A stretch of 64,000 nucleotides of DNA from FEB-7 sp963698265 (GCA_963698265.1 CAVOQC010000001.1:558001-622000); one strand, 5' to 3'; shown: positions 49,158-57,892, counted from the first letter of the stretch. Translations and numbers: made by a program. The notes: generated by a model from the sequence alone, not told the origin.

Positions 49158-50317
49158 GCCCGACCGTCCGGGGGCAGGCAGGCAGCGGCCCCCGGGTGGC
49201 CCTGGTGCGCAGCCGCTTCGACGCCTTCGGGGGCGCCGAGCGGTTCGTGCAGTCGGCCATCGCCGCGCTTTCCGCGAAAGGCGCCTCGCTCACCCTCGTC
49301 ACGCGCCGCTGGCCCGACGGCGACGGCAGTGCCATCGTGCTCGACCCGTTCTTCGTGGGCAGCCTCTGGCGCGACCGCGGCTTCGCGCGCGCCGTGTGCG
49401 CGGAACTGCCCCGGCGGCATTTCGACCTCGTGCAGTCCCACGAGCGCATCGCCTGCTGCGACGTCTACCGCGCAGGCGACGGCGTGCACGCGGCCTGGCT
49501 CGCCGAGCGCTCGCGCGTCCAGGCGCCGTTCGCGCAACTGGTCACGGCGCTCTCGCCCCACCACCGCTACCTCCTGCGCGCGGAGCGGGCGCTCTTCACC
49601 TCCCCGCGCCTGAAGGCGGTGATCTGCAATTCGGAGATGGTGCGCGCGGAGATCTCGGAGCGCTTCGCCACGCCCGCGGAAAAGCTGGTCCTCATCCGCA
49701 ACGCCGTCGACGGCGCGCGCTTCCACCCCGGGCTCAGGGACGAGTTCGGCGCGGCGGTGCGCCAGCAGGTCTCCATCCCGAGGGACGCGACCGTGTTCGC
49801 GTGCGTGGGCTCGGGCTTCGAGCGCAAGGGCGTGGGCCCGTTCCTGCGCGCCCTCGCGCGGCGCAGCGAACCCGCGTGGGCGCTGGTGGTCGGCAAGGAC
49901 AAGCACGCGGCGCGCTACCGAAAGCTCGCCGCGCGGCTGGGCATCGCCGAACGGGTGCGTTTCGTGGGTGGCGTCTCCGACGTGCGCCCCTACCTGGCCG
50001 CCTCCGACGCGTTCGTGCTGCCGACGCTCTACGACCCGTTTCCCAACGCCGCGCTCGAGGCGATGGCCGCGGGGCTGCCGGTGGTCACGAGCACGAAGTG
50101 CGGCGCGGCGGAAATCGTGCGCGAAGGCGAGACGGGGTTCGTGCGCGACGCGCTCGACGTGTCCGGCATCGCGCAGTGCCTGGACCGGCTCGACCCCGTG
50201 GTTTCCCGACGGCTGGGCGAAGCCGCCCGCGACGCCGTGGCCGCCCTCACCCCGGAAGCCATGGCGGGCGAGTACCTCGCGCTCTACGGGCGGCTGCTCG
50301 CGGGCAAACTGGGATAA
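49154..50317 (+). CDS. Glycosyltransferase family 4 (WaaG-like)
   Basis: This 387-residue retaining GT-B enzyme starts with GTG, overlapping the heptosyltransferase stop. It shows VALVRSRFDAFGGAERFV at the N-terminus, VICNSEMVRAEI and the acceptor-binding IRNAVDGARFHP. The C-terminal donor site has GSGFERKGVGPFL and ALEAMAAGLPVVTS. It is similar to WaaG, which adds the first hexose to the LPS heptose region. The substrate is inferred from neighbours only. Confidence 0.9.
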   Translation: MSPTVRGQAGSGPRVALVRSRFDAFGGAERFVQSAIAALSAKGASLTLVTRRWPDGDGSAIVLDPFFVGSLWRDRGFARAVCAELPRRHFDLVQSHERIACCDVYRAGDGVHAAWLAERSRVQAPFAQLVTALSPHHRYLLRAERALFTSPRLKAVICNSEMVRAEISERFATPAEKLVLIRNAVDGARFHPGLRDEFGAAVRQQVSIPRDATVFACVGSGFERKGVGPFLRALARRSEPAWALVVGKDKHAARYRKLAARLGIAERVRFVGGVSDVRPYLAASDAFVLPTLYDPFPNAALEAMAAGLPVVTSTKCGAAEIVREGETGFVRDALDVSGIAQCLDRLDPVVSRRLGEAARDAVAALTPEAMAGEYLALYGRLLAGKLG

Positions 50318-50324
50318 TGCCGCG

Positions 50325-52073
50325 ATGACCGCCCCGCAGCCCGACGGCCGCGCGCTCTACAAGCGCCTGCTCCAGCACGTGTGGCCCTACCGGGCCGCGC
50401 TCTTCGCGGCCATCGCGGCGATGGTCGTGGGCGGCCTCGCCGACGCCGCGCTGGTGAAACTCACCGGGCCACTGGTGAATGAGCTCTTCGTGAACAGGAA
50501 CCGCGACCTGGCGATCCTGATTCCGCTGGGCGTGGTCGCCGTCTTCCTGGTGAGCGGGCTCGCGAGCTTCGCCTCCGGCTACCTCATACAGTGGGTGAAC
50601 AACAAGGTGATCCTCGACCTGCGCGGGGCGATGTTCGCCAACGTGCTGCGGCTTCCGCCCGCGGCGTTCGACGAGATCCCCACCGCGCGCCTGGTCTCGC
50701 GCTTCACCCACGACGTGACGCAGATCGCCTCGGCCTCGACCAGCGTGCTGGCGACCCTCGTGCGCGACACCGTCACCATCGCGGCCCTCCTCGCGATCCT
50801 GCTCTGGTCCAACTGGCGCCTCACCCTCATCACCTTCGTCGTGATCCCGCCGCTGGCACTCGCCGTGCGCTACTTCAGCAAGCGCCTGCGGGACACGAGC
50901 CGCGCGAGCCAGAAGGCCGTGGGCGGCGTGGCGGAGGTCCTCGACGAGGCGATCACCAACCAGCGCGTGGTGCGCGTCTTCGGCGGCCAGGCCTACGAGA
51001 GCGGGCGCTTCGCGAAGGCCGCGCAGCTGATCCGGCGCTTCAACATGAAGCAGGCCACGGCCGCGGCGGCCACGGTGCCGGTGACGCAGCTGCTCGTCGC
51101 CTGCGCGGTCGCGGCCATCATCTATTTCGCCGCCGAGCAGGCCTTCGCGGGGCAGACGGACGTGGGGCGGTTCGTGGAGTTCATAGCCGCCACCGGGATG
51201 CTGCTGCAGCCCCTGAAGCGCCTCACGGGCGTGAACGAGCACCTGCAGCGCGGGCTCGCCGCGTGCGAGAGCGTCTTCGGCCTGATCGACGAGGAGCCGG
51301 AAGAGGACCGCGGCACGGTGGTCCTCGAGCGCAGCCGCGGCGCCGTGCGCTTCGAGGCGGTCTCGCTCACCTACCGCACCGCCACGCAGCCCGCGCTCGA
51401 CGGCATCTCGCTCGACATCGCGCCGGGCGAGACGGTGGCGCTCGTGGGGGCCTCGGGCAGCGGCAAGTCGAGCCTCATCCACCTGCTGCCCCGCTTCTAC
51501 CGCCCCGGCGCCGGGCGCATCACGCTCGACGGGCACCCGATCGAGGACCTCACGCTCGAGAGCCTGCGGCGCCAGATCGCCCTCGTCTCGCAGAACGTGG
51601 TGCTTTTCAACGACACGGTCGCCGCGAACATCGCCTACGGGCAGGCCGAGCGCGCCGACGAGGCCGCCATCGTGCGCGCCGCCGAGGCCGCGCACGCGAT
51701 CGACTTCATCCGCGAGCTGCCCCAGGGGCTCGCCACCGAGATCGGGGAGAACGGCGCCAAGCTCTCCGGCGGGCAGCGCCAGCGGATCGCGATCGCGCGC
51801 GCCATCCTCAAGGACGCGCCGATCCTGCTGCTCGACGAGGCCACCTCCGCGCTCGACACCGAGAGCGAGCGCGCGGTGCAGGCGGCGCTGGAGACGCTCA
51901 TGCGCGGGCGCACCACGATCGTGATCGCGCACCGCCTCTCCACGGTGGAGAACGCCGATCGCATCGTGGTCCTCGCCCACGGGCGGATCGTCGAGGAAGG
52001 CCCGCACGCGCGGCTGCTGGCCGCGGGCGGCGTCTACGCGGGCCTGCACCGGCTGCAGTTCGCGGGCGCCTAG
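50325..52073 (+). CDS. msbA: Lipid A/LPS export ABC transporter MsbA
   Basis: MsbA flips lipid A-core from the inner to the outer leaflet of the inner membrane. The 582-residue half-transporter has six membrane helices in residues 1-310 and an ATPase domain with Walker A GASGSGKSS (about 377-385), the Q-loop ALVSQNVVLF, signature LSGGQRQRI (about 480), Walker B ILLLDEATSALD and switch His in IAHRLSTVENAD. It sits inside the glycosyltransferase operon, which fits a role in LPS core assembly. GATAAT lies 6 nt before the ATG. Confidence 0.93.
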   Translation: MTAPQPDGRALYKRLLQHVWPYRAALFAAIAAMVVGGLADAALVKLTGPLVNELFVNRNRDLAILIPLGVVAVFLVSGLASFASGYLIQWVNNKVILDLRGAMFANVLRLPPAAFDEIPTARLVSRFTHDVTQIASASTSVLATLVRDTVTIAALLAILLWSNWRLTLITFVVIPPLALAVRYFSKRLRDTSRASQKAVGGVAEVLDEAITNQRVVRVFGGQAYESGRFAKAAQLIRRFNMKQATAAAATVPVTQLLVACAVAAIIYFAAEQAFAGQTDVGRFVEFIAATGMLLQPLKRLTGVNEHLQRGLAACESVFGLIDEEPEEDRGTVVLERSRGAVRFEAVSLTYRTATQPALDGISLDIAPGETVALVGASGSGKSSLIHLLPRFYRPGAGRITLDGHPIEDLTLESLRRQIALVSQNVVLFNDTVAANIAYGQAERADEAAIVRAAEAAHAIDFIRELPQGLATEIGENGAKLSGGQRQRIAIARAILKDAPILLLDEATSALDTESERAVQAALETLMRGRTTIVIAHRLSTVENADRIVVLAHGRIVEEGPHARLLAAGGVYAGLHRLQFAGA

Positions 52074-52076
52074 CCC

Positions 52077-53189
52077 GTGGCGGGCGAGCGGCTTCGCATC
52101 CTGCACACGGAGTCCTCCCTCGGCTGGGGCGGGCAGGAGATCCGCGTGCTCACCGAGGCGCGCGGCGTCGCCCGGCGCGGCCACTCCGTGACGCTCGCCG
52201 CGCCCGCCGAGTCGCGCATCTTCCAGGCAGCGCCGGATTTCGGCGTGGAGGCCGTGGCGATCCCGATCGCGCGGAAGTCGGTCGCAGGGCTCCTCGCCAT
52301 GACGCGCCTCGTGCGCGGCCGGCCCCTCGACGTGATCAACACCCACAGCTCCACCGACAGCTGGCTCGCGGCCGTCGCCTCGGGCTTCCAGCGCCGCCCG
52401 CCTCCGATCGTGCGCACGCGCCACATTTCCGCTCCCGTGCCGCGCAACTTCGCCACGCGCTGGCTCTATGGCCACGCCACCAGCCGCATCGTGACCACCG
52501 GCGAGCGGCTGCGCCTGCAGGTGATCGAGGAGGCGGGTGTCGCCCCGGCGCAGGTGATCTCCATCCCGACGGGCATCGACCTCGAACGCTTCCGTCCCGG
52601 CGACGCGGGTGAGACGCGCACCGCCCTCGGCCTCGACCCCGCCGGCATCGTGATCGGCATCGTGGCCACGATGCGCAGCTGGAAAGGCCACCGTTATCTT
52701 TTCGAGGCCTTAGCGGGGCTCTCCGACCAGTCCGCGCGCCTCGTGGTGGTGGGCGACGGGCCGCAGCGCGAGGCGCTCGAGGCGCTCGCGAAAACCCTCG
52801 GCATCGAGGCGCGCGTGCGCTTCACGGGAAACCTCGCCGACGTGGCGCCGTGGCTGCGCGCCTTCGACCTCTTCTGCCTGCCCTCCTACGCGAACGAGGG
52901 CGTGCCCCAGGCGCTCATGCAGGCCATGGCCTGCGCCCTGCCCGTGATCACCACGCCCGTGGGCAGCATCGGCGAGATCGTGCAGGACGGCGAGACCGGG
53001 AGACTCGTCCAGCCACAGGACAGCGCGGCCCTTCGCATCGCCATCGAGGAACTGCTCGCGGACGGGCGCCTGCGCGCACGCCTCGCCGCGGCCGCCCGTG
53101 GCGCCGCACTGCAGCGCTTCGGGGAGGACCGCATGGTCGAGCGCATGCTCGACGTCTTCACCGTGGTGGCGAGGGCCTCGCGTGGGTGA
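52077..53189 (+). CDS. Glycosyltransferase family 4
   Basis: This 370-residue GT-B enzyme begins with GTG only 3 bp after msbA. Its N-terminus, RILHTESSLGWGGQEIRVL, and its middle, SIPTGIDLERFRPGD, are typical. The donor-binding domain has ATMRSWKGHRYLFEAL, VVVGDGPQREALE and the EX7E-like ANEGVPQALMQAMACALPVI. The sugar is unknown; LPS outer core or O-chain is likely from the context. The following GT9 gene overlaps it by 8 bp. Confidence 0.9.
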   Translation: MAGERLRILHTESSLGWGGQEIRVLTEARGVARRGHSVTLAAPAESRIFQAAPDFGVEAVAIPIARKSVAGLLAMTRLVRGRPLDVINTHSSTDSWLAAVASGFQRRPPPIVRTRHISAPVPRNFATRWLYGHATSRIVTTGERLRLQVIEEAGVAPAQVISIPTGIDLERFRPGDAGETRTALGLDPAGIVIGIVATMRSWKGHRYLFEALAGLSDQSARLVVVGDGPQREALEALAKTLGIEARVRFTGNLADVAPWLRAFDLFCLPSYANEGVPQALMQAMACALPVITTPVGSIGEIVQDGETGRLVQPQDSAALRIAIEELLADGRLRARLAAAARGAALQRFGEDRMVERMLDVFTVVARASRG

Positions 53190-54294
53190 GCGCTTCGCGA
53201 CGCGCGCGGCGGTGGTGTCCCGGGCCCTTTCGCGCCGCCTGAGCGCGCCGGGGCTCGCGAGCGCACCCACCAACCCGCGGCGCATCCTCGTGGCGCACCA
53301 CCTGCTCCTGGGCGACACGATCATGCTCTCGCCGCTGCTCGCGAAGCTGCGCGCGAACCATCCGGACGCGGACATCACGATGACCGTGGCGCCCGCGATC
53401 CTGCCGCTCTACGCCTCCCGCCCCTGGGGCGTGCGCGCGCTGGCGTTCTCGCCGCGCCACACCTCGACCGTGCCGCCGCTCTTGCGCGAGGCGCCCTTCG
53501 ACTTGGCGATCGTCCCCGGCGACAACCGGCACGCGTGGCTCGCCGCCGCCATGGGCGCACGCCACGTGGTCGCGCACGCAGGCGACATCCCCGCCACCAA
53601 GAACTGGTTCGTCGACGACGCGCGGCGCTTTCGCGGCACGCCCGCGTCCTGGGGCGAACTGGTGTGCGACCTGGTCGAAGGTGCCGACCCCCCGCCCTAT
53701 GCGCGCGCCGACTGGCCCGACCCGCCCTCCGCCCCCGCGGATCGCCCCCGCGTGCCCTATGCCGTGCTGCACGTGGGTGCGAGCACCGCACTCAAGCTCT
53801 GGCCGACGGAGCGCTGGACGGCGCTCGCCGCCGCACTCGCCGAGCGCGGCCTCGCGGTGGTCTGGAGCGCCGGGCCCGGCGAGGAGACGCTCGTCGAAGC
53901 CTGCGACCCCGCGCACCGCCACGCGTCGACCGCAGGGCGCCTGGATCTTGCGCAACTTTGGCACCTGCTCTCCGGCGCGGCGCTCGTCGTGTCCCCGGAC
54001 ACGGGCGTGGCGCACCTGGGCCGCGCCACCTTCGCCCCCACGGTCACGCTTTTCGGCCCCGGTTCCGCGGTGCTGTGCGAAGGCCCCTTCTGGCGAGATG
54101 CGCCGTGGAAGGCGCTGGGCGAACTGGAGTTCTCGTGCCGCGACCAGGCGAAGCTCTTCCGGCGCAACGTCTCGTGGGTGCGCCGTTGTTCGCGGGGAAG
54201 CGACGAGTGCCCGGCACCACGCTGCATGCAGGCGATCGGCCTGGCCGCGGTGCTCGCGGCCGCGGACGCATTCCTCGCCCGGCGCCCGGGCTAG
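53182..54294 (+). CDS. Glycosyltransferase family 9 (heptosyltransferase-like)
   Basis: This 370-residue protein is the second GT9 member of the cluster. Signatures are RILVAHHLLLGDTIMLSPLL, the middle YAVLHVGASTALKLWPTERW, and the donor site LVVSPDTGVAHLGRATFAPTVTLFGPG (edges LVVSPDTGVAHLG and VTLFGPG). The start is the GTG at 53182, inside the end of the previous gene. The C-terminal Cys-rich tail (CRDQ, RRCSRGSDECPAPRC) is unusual for the family and might bind metal or form disulfides. It ends the operon begun at 48081. Confidence 0.87.
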   Translation: MGERFATRAAVVSRALSRRLSAPGLASAPTNPRRILVAHHLLLGDTIMLSPLLAKLRANHPDADITMTVAPAILPLYASRPWGVRALAFSPRHTSTVPPLLREAPFDLAIVPGDNRHAWLAAAMGARHVVAHAGDIPATKNWFVDDARRFRGTPASWGELVCDLVEGADPPPYARADWPDPPSAPADRPRVPYAVLHVGASTALKLWPTERWTALAAALAERGLAVVWSAGPGEETLVEACDPAHRHASTAGRLDLAQLWHLLSGAALVVSPDTGVAHLGRATFAPTVTLFGPGSAVLCEGPFWRDAPWKALGELEFSCRDQAKLFRRNVSWVRRCSRGSDECPAPRCMQAIGLAAVLAAADAFLARRPG

Positions 54295-54372
54295 GCCGGA
54301 ATGCGCGGGAACCGCAGCCCACGGGGGCGGTCCGACCCTTCGGGGCGGCGCATTGGGCCGACAGGGCCGCGC

Positions 54373-54381
54373 TGCTAGAAT
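54373..54381 (+). promoter_or_regulatory. Extended -10 promoter of the secreted protease gene
   Basis: TGcTAGAAT is an extended -10 element, 28 nt before the ATG at 54410. GGAAT in the leader can act as the ribosome site. Confidence 0.5.
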
Positions 54382-54409
54382 TTCCACTCTCGCCTCACCC
54401 GGAATCGCC

Positions 54410-56185
54410 ATGACTCGCTTCTCCGCCGGCCTGCAACCATTCACCCGCCTCCTCGTCGCCGTCGCGCTGGCGACCGTCGCCCCCGCGTGGGCCCAGGGCC
54501 TGCCCGTGGTGCAGGGCGAGGCCGTCGTGGGCGTTCCGAAGGCCTCCTCGCCCTCCTACCTCCTCACCACCGAGGACGAAATGCCCGCGCATCGCCTGCG
54601 CCTGGCCGCGCCCGCGCCACGGGAGTTCAGTGCCCTCGAAGCGGCGGATTCGGCGGCAAAGCGGGTCACCATCGGCTTCGGCCGGGAAGTCGCCGAGCAC
54701 GCGGAGGAGGGCAACGGCGGGGCCCTCACCTGGAGGCGCGTGGGTCAATGGCGCATCGCCAAGCTGCGCGTGCAGTCGCCCGGGGCCGCGGCCCTGCGCG
54801 TGGGGCTGCGCATCGGCGCCACGCGCGAGCCGTGGGAGCTGCGCGTTTCCGGCAGCGACGACGAGTCGAAGGCCATCGGCCCGGTGCGCCAGGCCGGCCC
54901 CCTGGGGCAGTCGGACCTCTACTGGACCCCGGTGACCGAGGGCGACGCCCAGGTGATCGAGCTCGCCTCGCCCGCCTCGCAGCCCGACCCCTCCGTGGAG
55001 GTCATGACGATCTCGCACCTGGTCACCGGCCCGACGGCGCGCTTCCGCAAGACCGTCACCGAGATCGGCAACGCCGGGAGCTGCAACATCGACGTGAAGT
55101 GCGTCGAGAACCCCTCGCAGGCGCTGCTGAACGCGGCGAGCGCCGTGGTGCAGATGCTCTTCACCCGGCCCAGCGGCGGCTCCGGCCTGTGCACCGGCAC
55201 GCTCCTGAACGACACGAGCGCCGGCACGCAGGTGCCGTACCTTTTCTCGGCCAACCACTGCTTCGACCGCAGCACCGCGCCCTACAACACCCCGACGCAG
55301 GCGCAGCAGGTGGCGAACTCCCTCAACACCTTCTTCTTCTTCGACGCGGTAGCCTGCGGCAGCCTCCAGGCGCCGCCGTTCGTGCAGCGCTTCGGGGGCG
55401 CGACCTACCTGCACCACAGCATTTCCGAGGACGTGCTCTTCGTGCGGCTGAACGACTGGGCGCCGGCCGGCGCGTTCTTGAGCGGGTGGGACGCGAACCC
55501 GGTCGCTACCAACACCGTCGTGACGGTGCTGCACCACCCGTGGGGAGACCTGAAGAAGTTCACCACCGGCACGACCGGCGGCCTCTTCTCGCTGCCGAGC
55601 CCGAACGACGCCCCCACGGGCTACGTGCGCGTCACCTACACCCAGGGCACGGCCGAGCCCGGATCGAGCGGCGGCGGGCTTCTCACGTTCGCCAACAGCC
55701 AGTACCTGCTGCGGGGCGGGCTGTGGGGCGGGGAGGCGAGCTGCACGGCGCAGACGGCGCCGGACTACTACTCGCGCTTCGACGCGGCCTACCCGATCCT
55801 GCGCCAGTGGCTCGAGGCGACCAACCTGCCCGACTACGACACCACCGACCTCTGGTGGAACCCGCTGGAGAACGGCTGGGGCATCAACCTCACCCAGCAC
55901 CCGAGCGGGCAGGTCTTCGCCGTGTGGTACACCTACGCCGCGGACTCCGGGCCGCTGTGGCTGGTGATGTCCGGCGGCCAGTGGACCACGAGCCGCACTT
56001 TCACCGGCAAGCTCTACCGCACCAGCGGCCCCGCCTACAACCAGCTGCCCTTCAACCCCGATGCCGTCAACCGGACCGAAGTGGGCACGCTCACGTTCAA
56101 CTTCACGGACGTGAACAACGGCAGCTTCACCTGGGTCGTGGACGGCGTGCAGGGCACCAAGGTGATCACCCGCCAGGCGTTCTGA
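54410..56185 (+). CDS. Secreted trypsin-like (lysyl endopeptidase-type) protease with W-rich C-terminal domain
   Basis: This 591-residue protein has a signal peptide (about 1-28, ending AWA) and a propeptide-like region to about residue 200. An S1-type protease domain follows, with the triad His283 (SANHCF), Asp341 (ISEDVLFVRL) and Ser420 (AEPGSSGGG). Cys residues are placed as in the lysyl endopeptidase family, which cleaves after Lys. Residues from about 478 form a separate W-rich domain (DLWWNPLENGWGINL, VFAVWYTY, GPLWLVMSGG) related to the repeats of the protein at 30218-31990. It is likely secreted outside the cell. Cleavage specificity is by family analogy. Confidence 0.88.
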   Translation: MTRFSAGLQPFTRLLVAVALATVAPAWAQGLPVVQGEAVVGVPKASSPSYLLTTEDEMPAHRLRLAAPAPREFSALEAADSAAKRVTIGFGREVAEHAEEGNGGALTWRRVGQWRIAKLRVQSPGAAALRVGLRIGATREPWELRVSGSDDESKAIGPVRQAGPLGQSDLYWTPVTEGDAQVIELASPASQPDPSVEVMTISHLVTGPTARFRKTVTEIGNAGSCNIDVKCVENPSQALLNAASAVVQMLFTRPSGGSGLCTGTLLNDTSAGTQVPYLFSANHCFDRSTAPYNTPTQAQQVANSLNTFFFFDAVACGSLQAPPFVQRFGGATYLHHSISEDVLFVRLNDWAPAGAFLSGWDANPVATNTVVTVLHHPWGDLKKFTTGTTGGLFSLPSPNDAPTGYVRVTYTQGTAEPGSSGGGLLTFANSQYLLRGGLWGGEASCTAQTAPDYYSRFDAAYPILRQWLEATNLPDYDTTDLWWNPLENGWGINLTQHPSGQVFAVWYTYAADSGPLWLVMSGGQWTTSRTFTGKLYRTSGPAYNQLPFNPDAVNRTEVGTLTFNFTDVNNGSFTWVVDGVQGTKVITRQAF

Positions 56186-56216
56186 TCCCCGCCGCGGCTC
56201 GCGCATAATGCGGGCC

Positions 56217-57053
56217 ATGGCGGCTGCCTCCCTCACGATCTCCATCGTCACGCACGCGCCGGACGAGCGCCTGCTCGCGCGCACCCTCGCGAGCACGGCC
56301 GACGCGATCGCTCAGGCCCGGACGCACGCCACCCTGGGTGTCGCCCGCGTGCTGCTGGTCGACAACGGCCCCGAGGGCCTCGCGCCCATGCTGCAAACGC
56401 TTGCCGAAGCCGCGTTCTCCCGAACCGACGGCGTGGCGCTCGAAGTGATCACGGGCCACGGCAACGTGGGCTTCGGCCGCGGGCACAACCTCGCTATCGC
56501 GAAATCCTCCGGCGACTTCCACCTGATACTCAACCCGGACGTGGAAATGGCCCCCACCGCGATCGACGCGGCACTTCGCTACCTGGATGCCCACCCCGGC
56601 GTGGGCGCCCTCGTGCCGACGGTGCGCGGGCCCGACGGCGAGCTGCAATTCCTCGTGAAGGCGTTCCCGACGCCCGGCGTGCTCTTCATCCGGGGGTTCG
56701 TGCCGCGCTTCCTGCACGGGCTCTTTCGCAGTCGGCTCGACGCCTACGAGCAGCGGCACGTGGACTGGGGCCGGGAGCAATCCCCCGTCACGCTTGCGAG
56801 CGGCTGCTTTCTCTTCTGCAGGAAGTCCGCCCTCGACGCGGTGAACGGCTTCGACCCCGGCTACTTCCTCTACTTCGAGGACTTCGATCTCACGCTCAGG
56901 CTATCCAGGGTGACGACGGTGGTCTATTGCCCGCTCGTGGCGATCGTGCATCACGGCGGCGGCGCGGCGTCGAAGGGGTGGCGGCACGTGGCGTGGTTCG
57001 TCAGGTCGGCGCGGCGGTTCTTCGGCGCGCATGGGTCGGCGACGGCGAACTAG
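56217..57053 (+). CDS. Glycosyltransferase family 2
   Basis: This 278-residue GT-A enzyme is of the rhamnosyltransferase-like group. The N-terminus is LTISIVTHAPDERLL, the nucleotide-sugar site is VLLVDNGPEG, the metal DxD-like motif is ILNPDVEM, and the C-terminal base region has GFDPGYFLYFEDFDLTLRL. The start at 56217 is preferred over an in-frame ATG at 56208 because CATAAT lies 7 nt before it. It probably adds a sugar to surface polysaccharide, although the protease gene separates it from the LPS operon. Confidence 0.88.
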   Translation: MAAASLTISIVTHAPDERLLARTLASTADAIAQARTHATLGVARVLLVDNGPEGLAPMLQTLAEAAFSRTDGVALEVITGHGNVGFGRGHNLAIAKSSGDFHLILNPDVEMAPTAIDAALRYLDAHPGVGALVPTVRGPDGELQFLVKAFPTPGVLFIRGFVPRFLHGLFRSRLDAYEQRHVDWGREQSPVTLASGCFLFCRKSALDAVNGFDPGYFLYFEDFDLTLRLSRVTTVVYCPLVAIVHHGGGAASKGWRHVAWFVRSARRFFGAHGSATAN

Positions 57054-57058
57054 CAGGC

Positions 57059-57095
57059 CTCGCGCGCTGCGCGAGTAAAACGCGCAAATTTTTTT
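57059..57095 (+). terminator. Probable terminator after the glycosyltransferase gene
   Basis: CTCGCGC (57059-57065) and GCGCGAG (57069-57075) form a 7-bp stem with a 3-nt loop, 5 bp after the stop codon. A run of seven T at 57089-57095 follows after a 13-nt gap, so the match to a standard terminator is imperfect. Confidence 0.45.
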
Positions 57096-57105
57096 CGCGA
57101 TTCTC

Positions 57106-57125
57106 GCGGGCATGGGCATGCCCGC
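57106..57125. repeat. Inverted repeat upstream of the leader-peptide genes
   Basis: GCGGGCAT (57106-57113) and ATGCCCGC (57118-57125) form a perfect 8-bp stem with a 4-nt loop. It lies 64 bp before the first peptide gene and could be an operator or a leader hairpin. Confidence 0.4.
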
Positions 57126-57189
57126 ATTCCTACCATGGGCTCCATTCCGGTCACGCCGCTGCACAGGCCGGCCGATCACGGAGACACCC

Positions 57190-57354
57190 ATGAAAGAGCT
57201 CACCGACGCCGAAGTCCTTGCCATCGCGGGCGGACTTCCGCCCTGCGCCGCGCTCGACGAGGTCTTCTATCGCGCGCCCGCCGAACCGCTGCGCGATCCG
57301 ATGGCGTACGCCGAACTCGCGGCGCAGGAACACCCCAAGGGCTCCGCGGATTGA
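57190..57354 (+). CDS. Double-glycine-leader peptide 1 (bacteriocin/RiPP-like)
   Basis: This 54-residue peptide begins with MKELTDAEVLAIAGG, which matches the double-glycine leader pattern recognised by C39-peptidase exporters (hydrophobic residues at spaced positions before GG). Cleavage would leave 39 residues starting LPPC. The core is acidic, with one Cys at position 4 and no membrane-spanning stretch. GGAGA lies 7 nt before the ATG. Three such genes stand in a row before a matching exporter, which is the main reason to call this a gene. The activity is unknown: antimicrobial and signalling roles both fit. Confidence 0.72.
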   Translation: MKELTDAEVLAIAGGLPPCAALDEVFYRAPAEPLRDPMAYAELAAQEHPKGSAD

Positions 57355-57430
57355 CCCGGGGCGCCGCGCGCGGATCCGGTCGCGCCGCGCGAGCGCCTCC
57401 ACCATCGCGACCGTACCCAAGGAGATCACC

Positions 57431-57607
57431 ATGAAGGAAATCGACAAGAAGGAAGCGCCGGAAGTCTCGGGCGGATACTCGCCCGGCGACGACGGCTGCC
57501 TTCCGAAGTTTCCCAATCCTTTCGAAGACCCGTTGTATCCCGTCAAGCCCTTTCCGGAACCGATAACCCTTCCGAACGACCCGGCGTCTTTCGGCCCGGT
57601 GCGGTAA
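57431..57607 (+). CDS. Double-glycine-leader peptide 2, proline-rich core
   Basis: This 58-residue peptide starts MKEIDKKEAPEVSGG, a short double-glycine leader. The predicted 43-residue core starts YSPGDDGC and contains 12 prolines and a single Cys at position 8. The later part alternates Pro with Phe, Tyr, Val or acidic residues. AAGGAGA lies 6 nt before the ATG, an excellent ribosome site. It is 76 bp after peptide 1 and 26 bp before peptide 3. The Pro content recalls proline-rich antimicrobial peptides, but this core is not strongly cationic, so that analogy is weak. Confidence 0.72.
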   Translation: MKEIDKKEAPEVSGGYSPGDDGCLPKFPNPFEDPLYPVKPFPEPITLPNDPASFGPVR

Positions 57608-57633
57608 CCCCCGAACCTTTCCAGGAGAATTCC

Positions 57634-57825
57634 ATGAGCGAAACCCAAGCTGCCAAGATCCTCGAGAACAACGAACTGAACGCGACCCAGGTGCAGGACA
57701 TCGCGGGAGGCGGGCTGTGCAGCGCCGAAGAGATCGTCAATATCACTTCCTCGCTGATCAAGTCCTACGAGAACCTGGTCGATTTCGCCTCGCACGTGAT
57801 GGGGCGAGTGGCGGGAGAATCCTGA
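57634..57825 (+). CDS. Double-glycine-leader peptide 3, helical core
   Basis: This 63-residue peptide has a longer leader, MSETQAAKILENNELNATQ then VQDIAGG, with the classical ELxxxQVxxIxGG spacing. The core (37 residues after the first GG) starts GLCSAEEIV and is probably one amphipathic helix (IVNITSSLIKSYENLVDFAS) with one Cys at position 3. AGGAGA lies 6 nt before the ATG. A strong terminator follows 27 bp after the stop. Of the three it looks most like a class II bacteriocin precursor. Confidence 0.75.
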   Translation: MSETQAAKILENNELNATQVQDIAGGGLCSAEEIVNITSSLIKSYENLVDFASHVMGRVAGES

Positions 57826-57852
57826 GCCTGTCATACGCGACGATTCCATCCG

Positions 57853-57879
57853 AAGGGCTGCGCATCCGCAGCCCTTTTT
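57853..57879 (+). terminator. Rho-independent terminator between the peptides and export genes
   Basis: GGGCTGCG (57855-57862) pairs with CGCAGCCC (57867-57874) around the loop CATC, extended by two A-T pairs, and is followed by five T. It lies 27 bp after peptide gene 3 and only 13 bp before the CPBP gene start. Read-through would give a high peptide-to-exporter ratio. Confidence 0.88.
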
Positions 57880-57892
57880 CAGAACATCCCTC

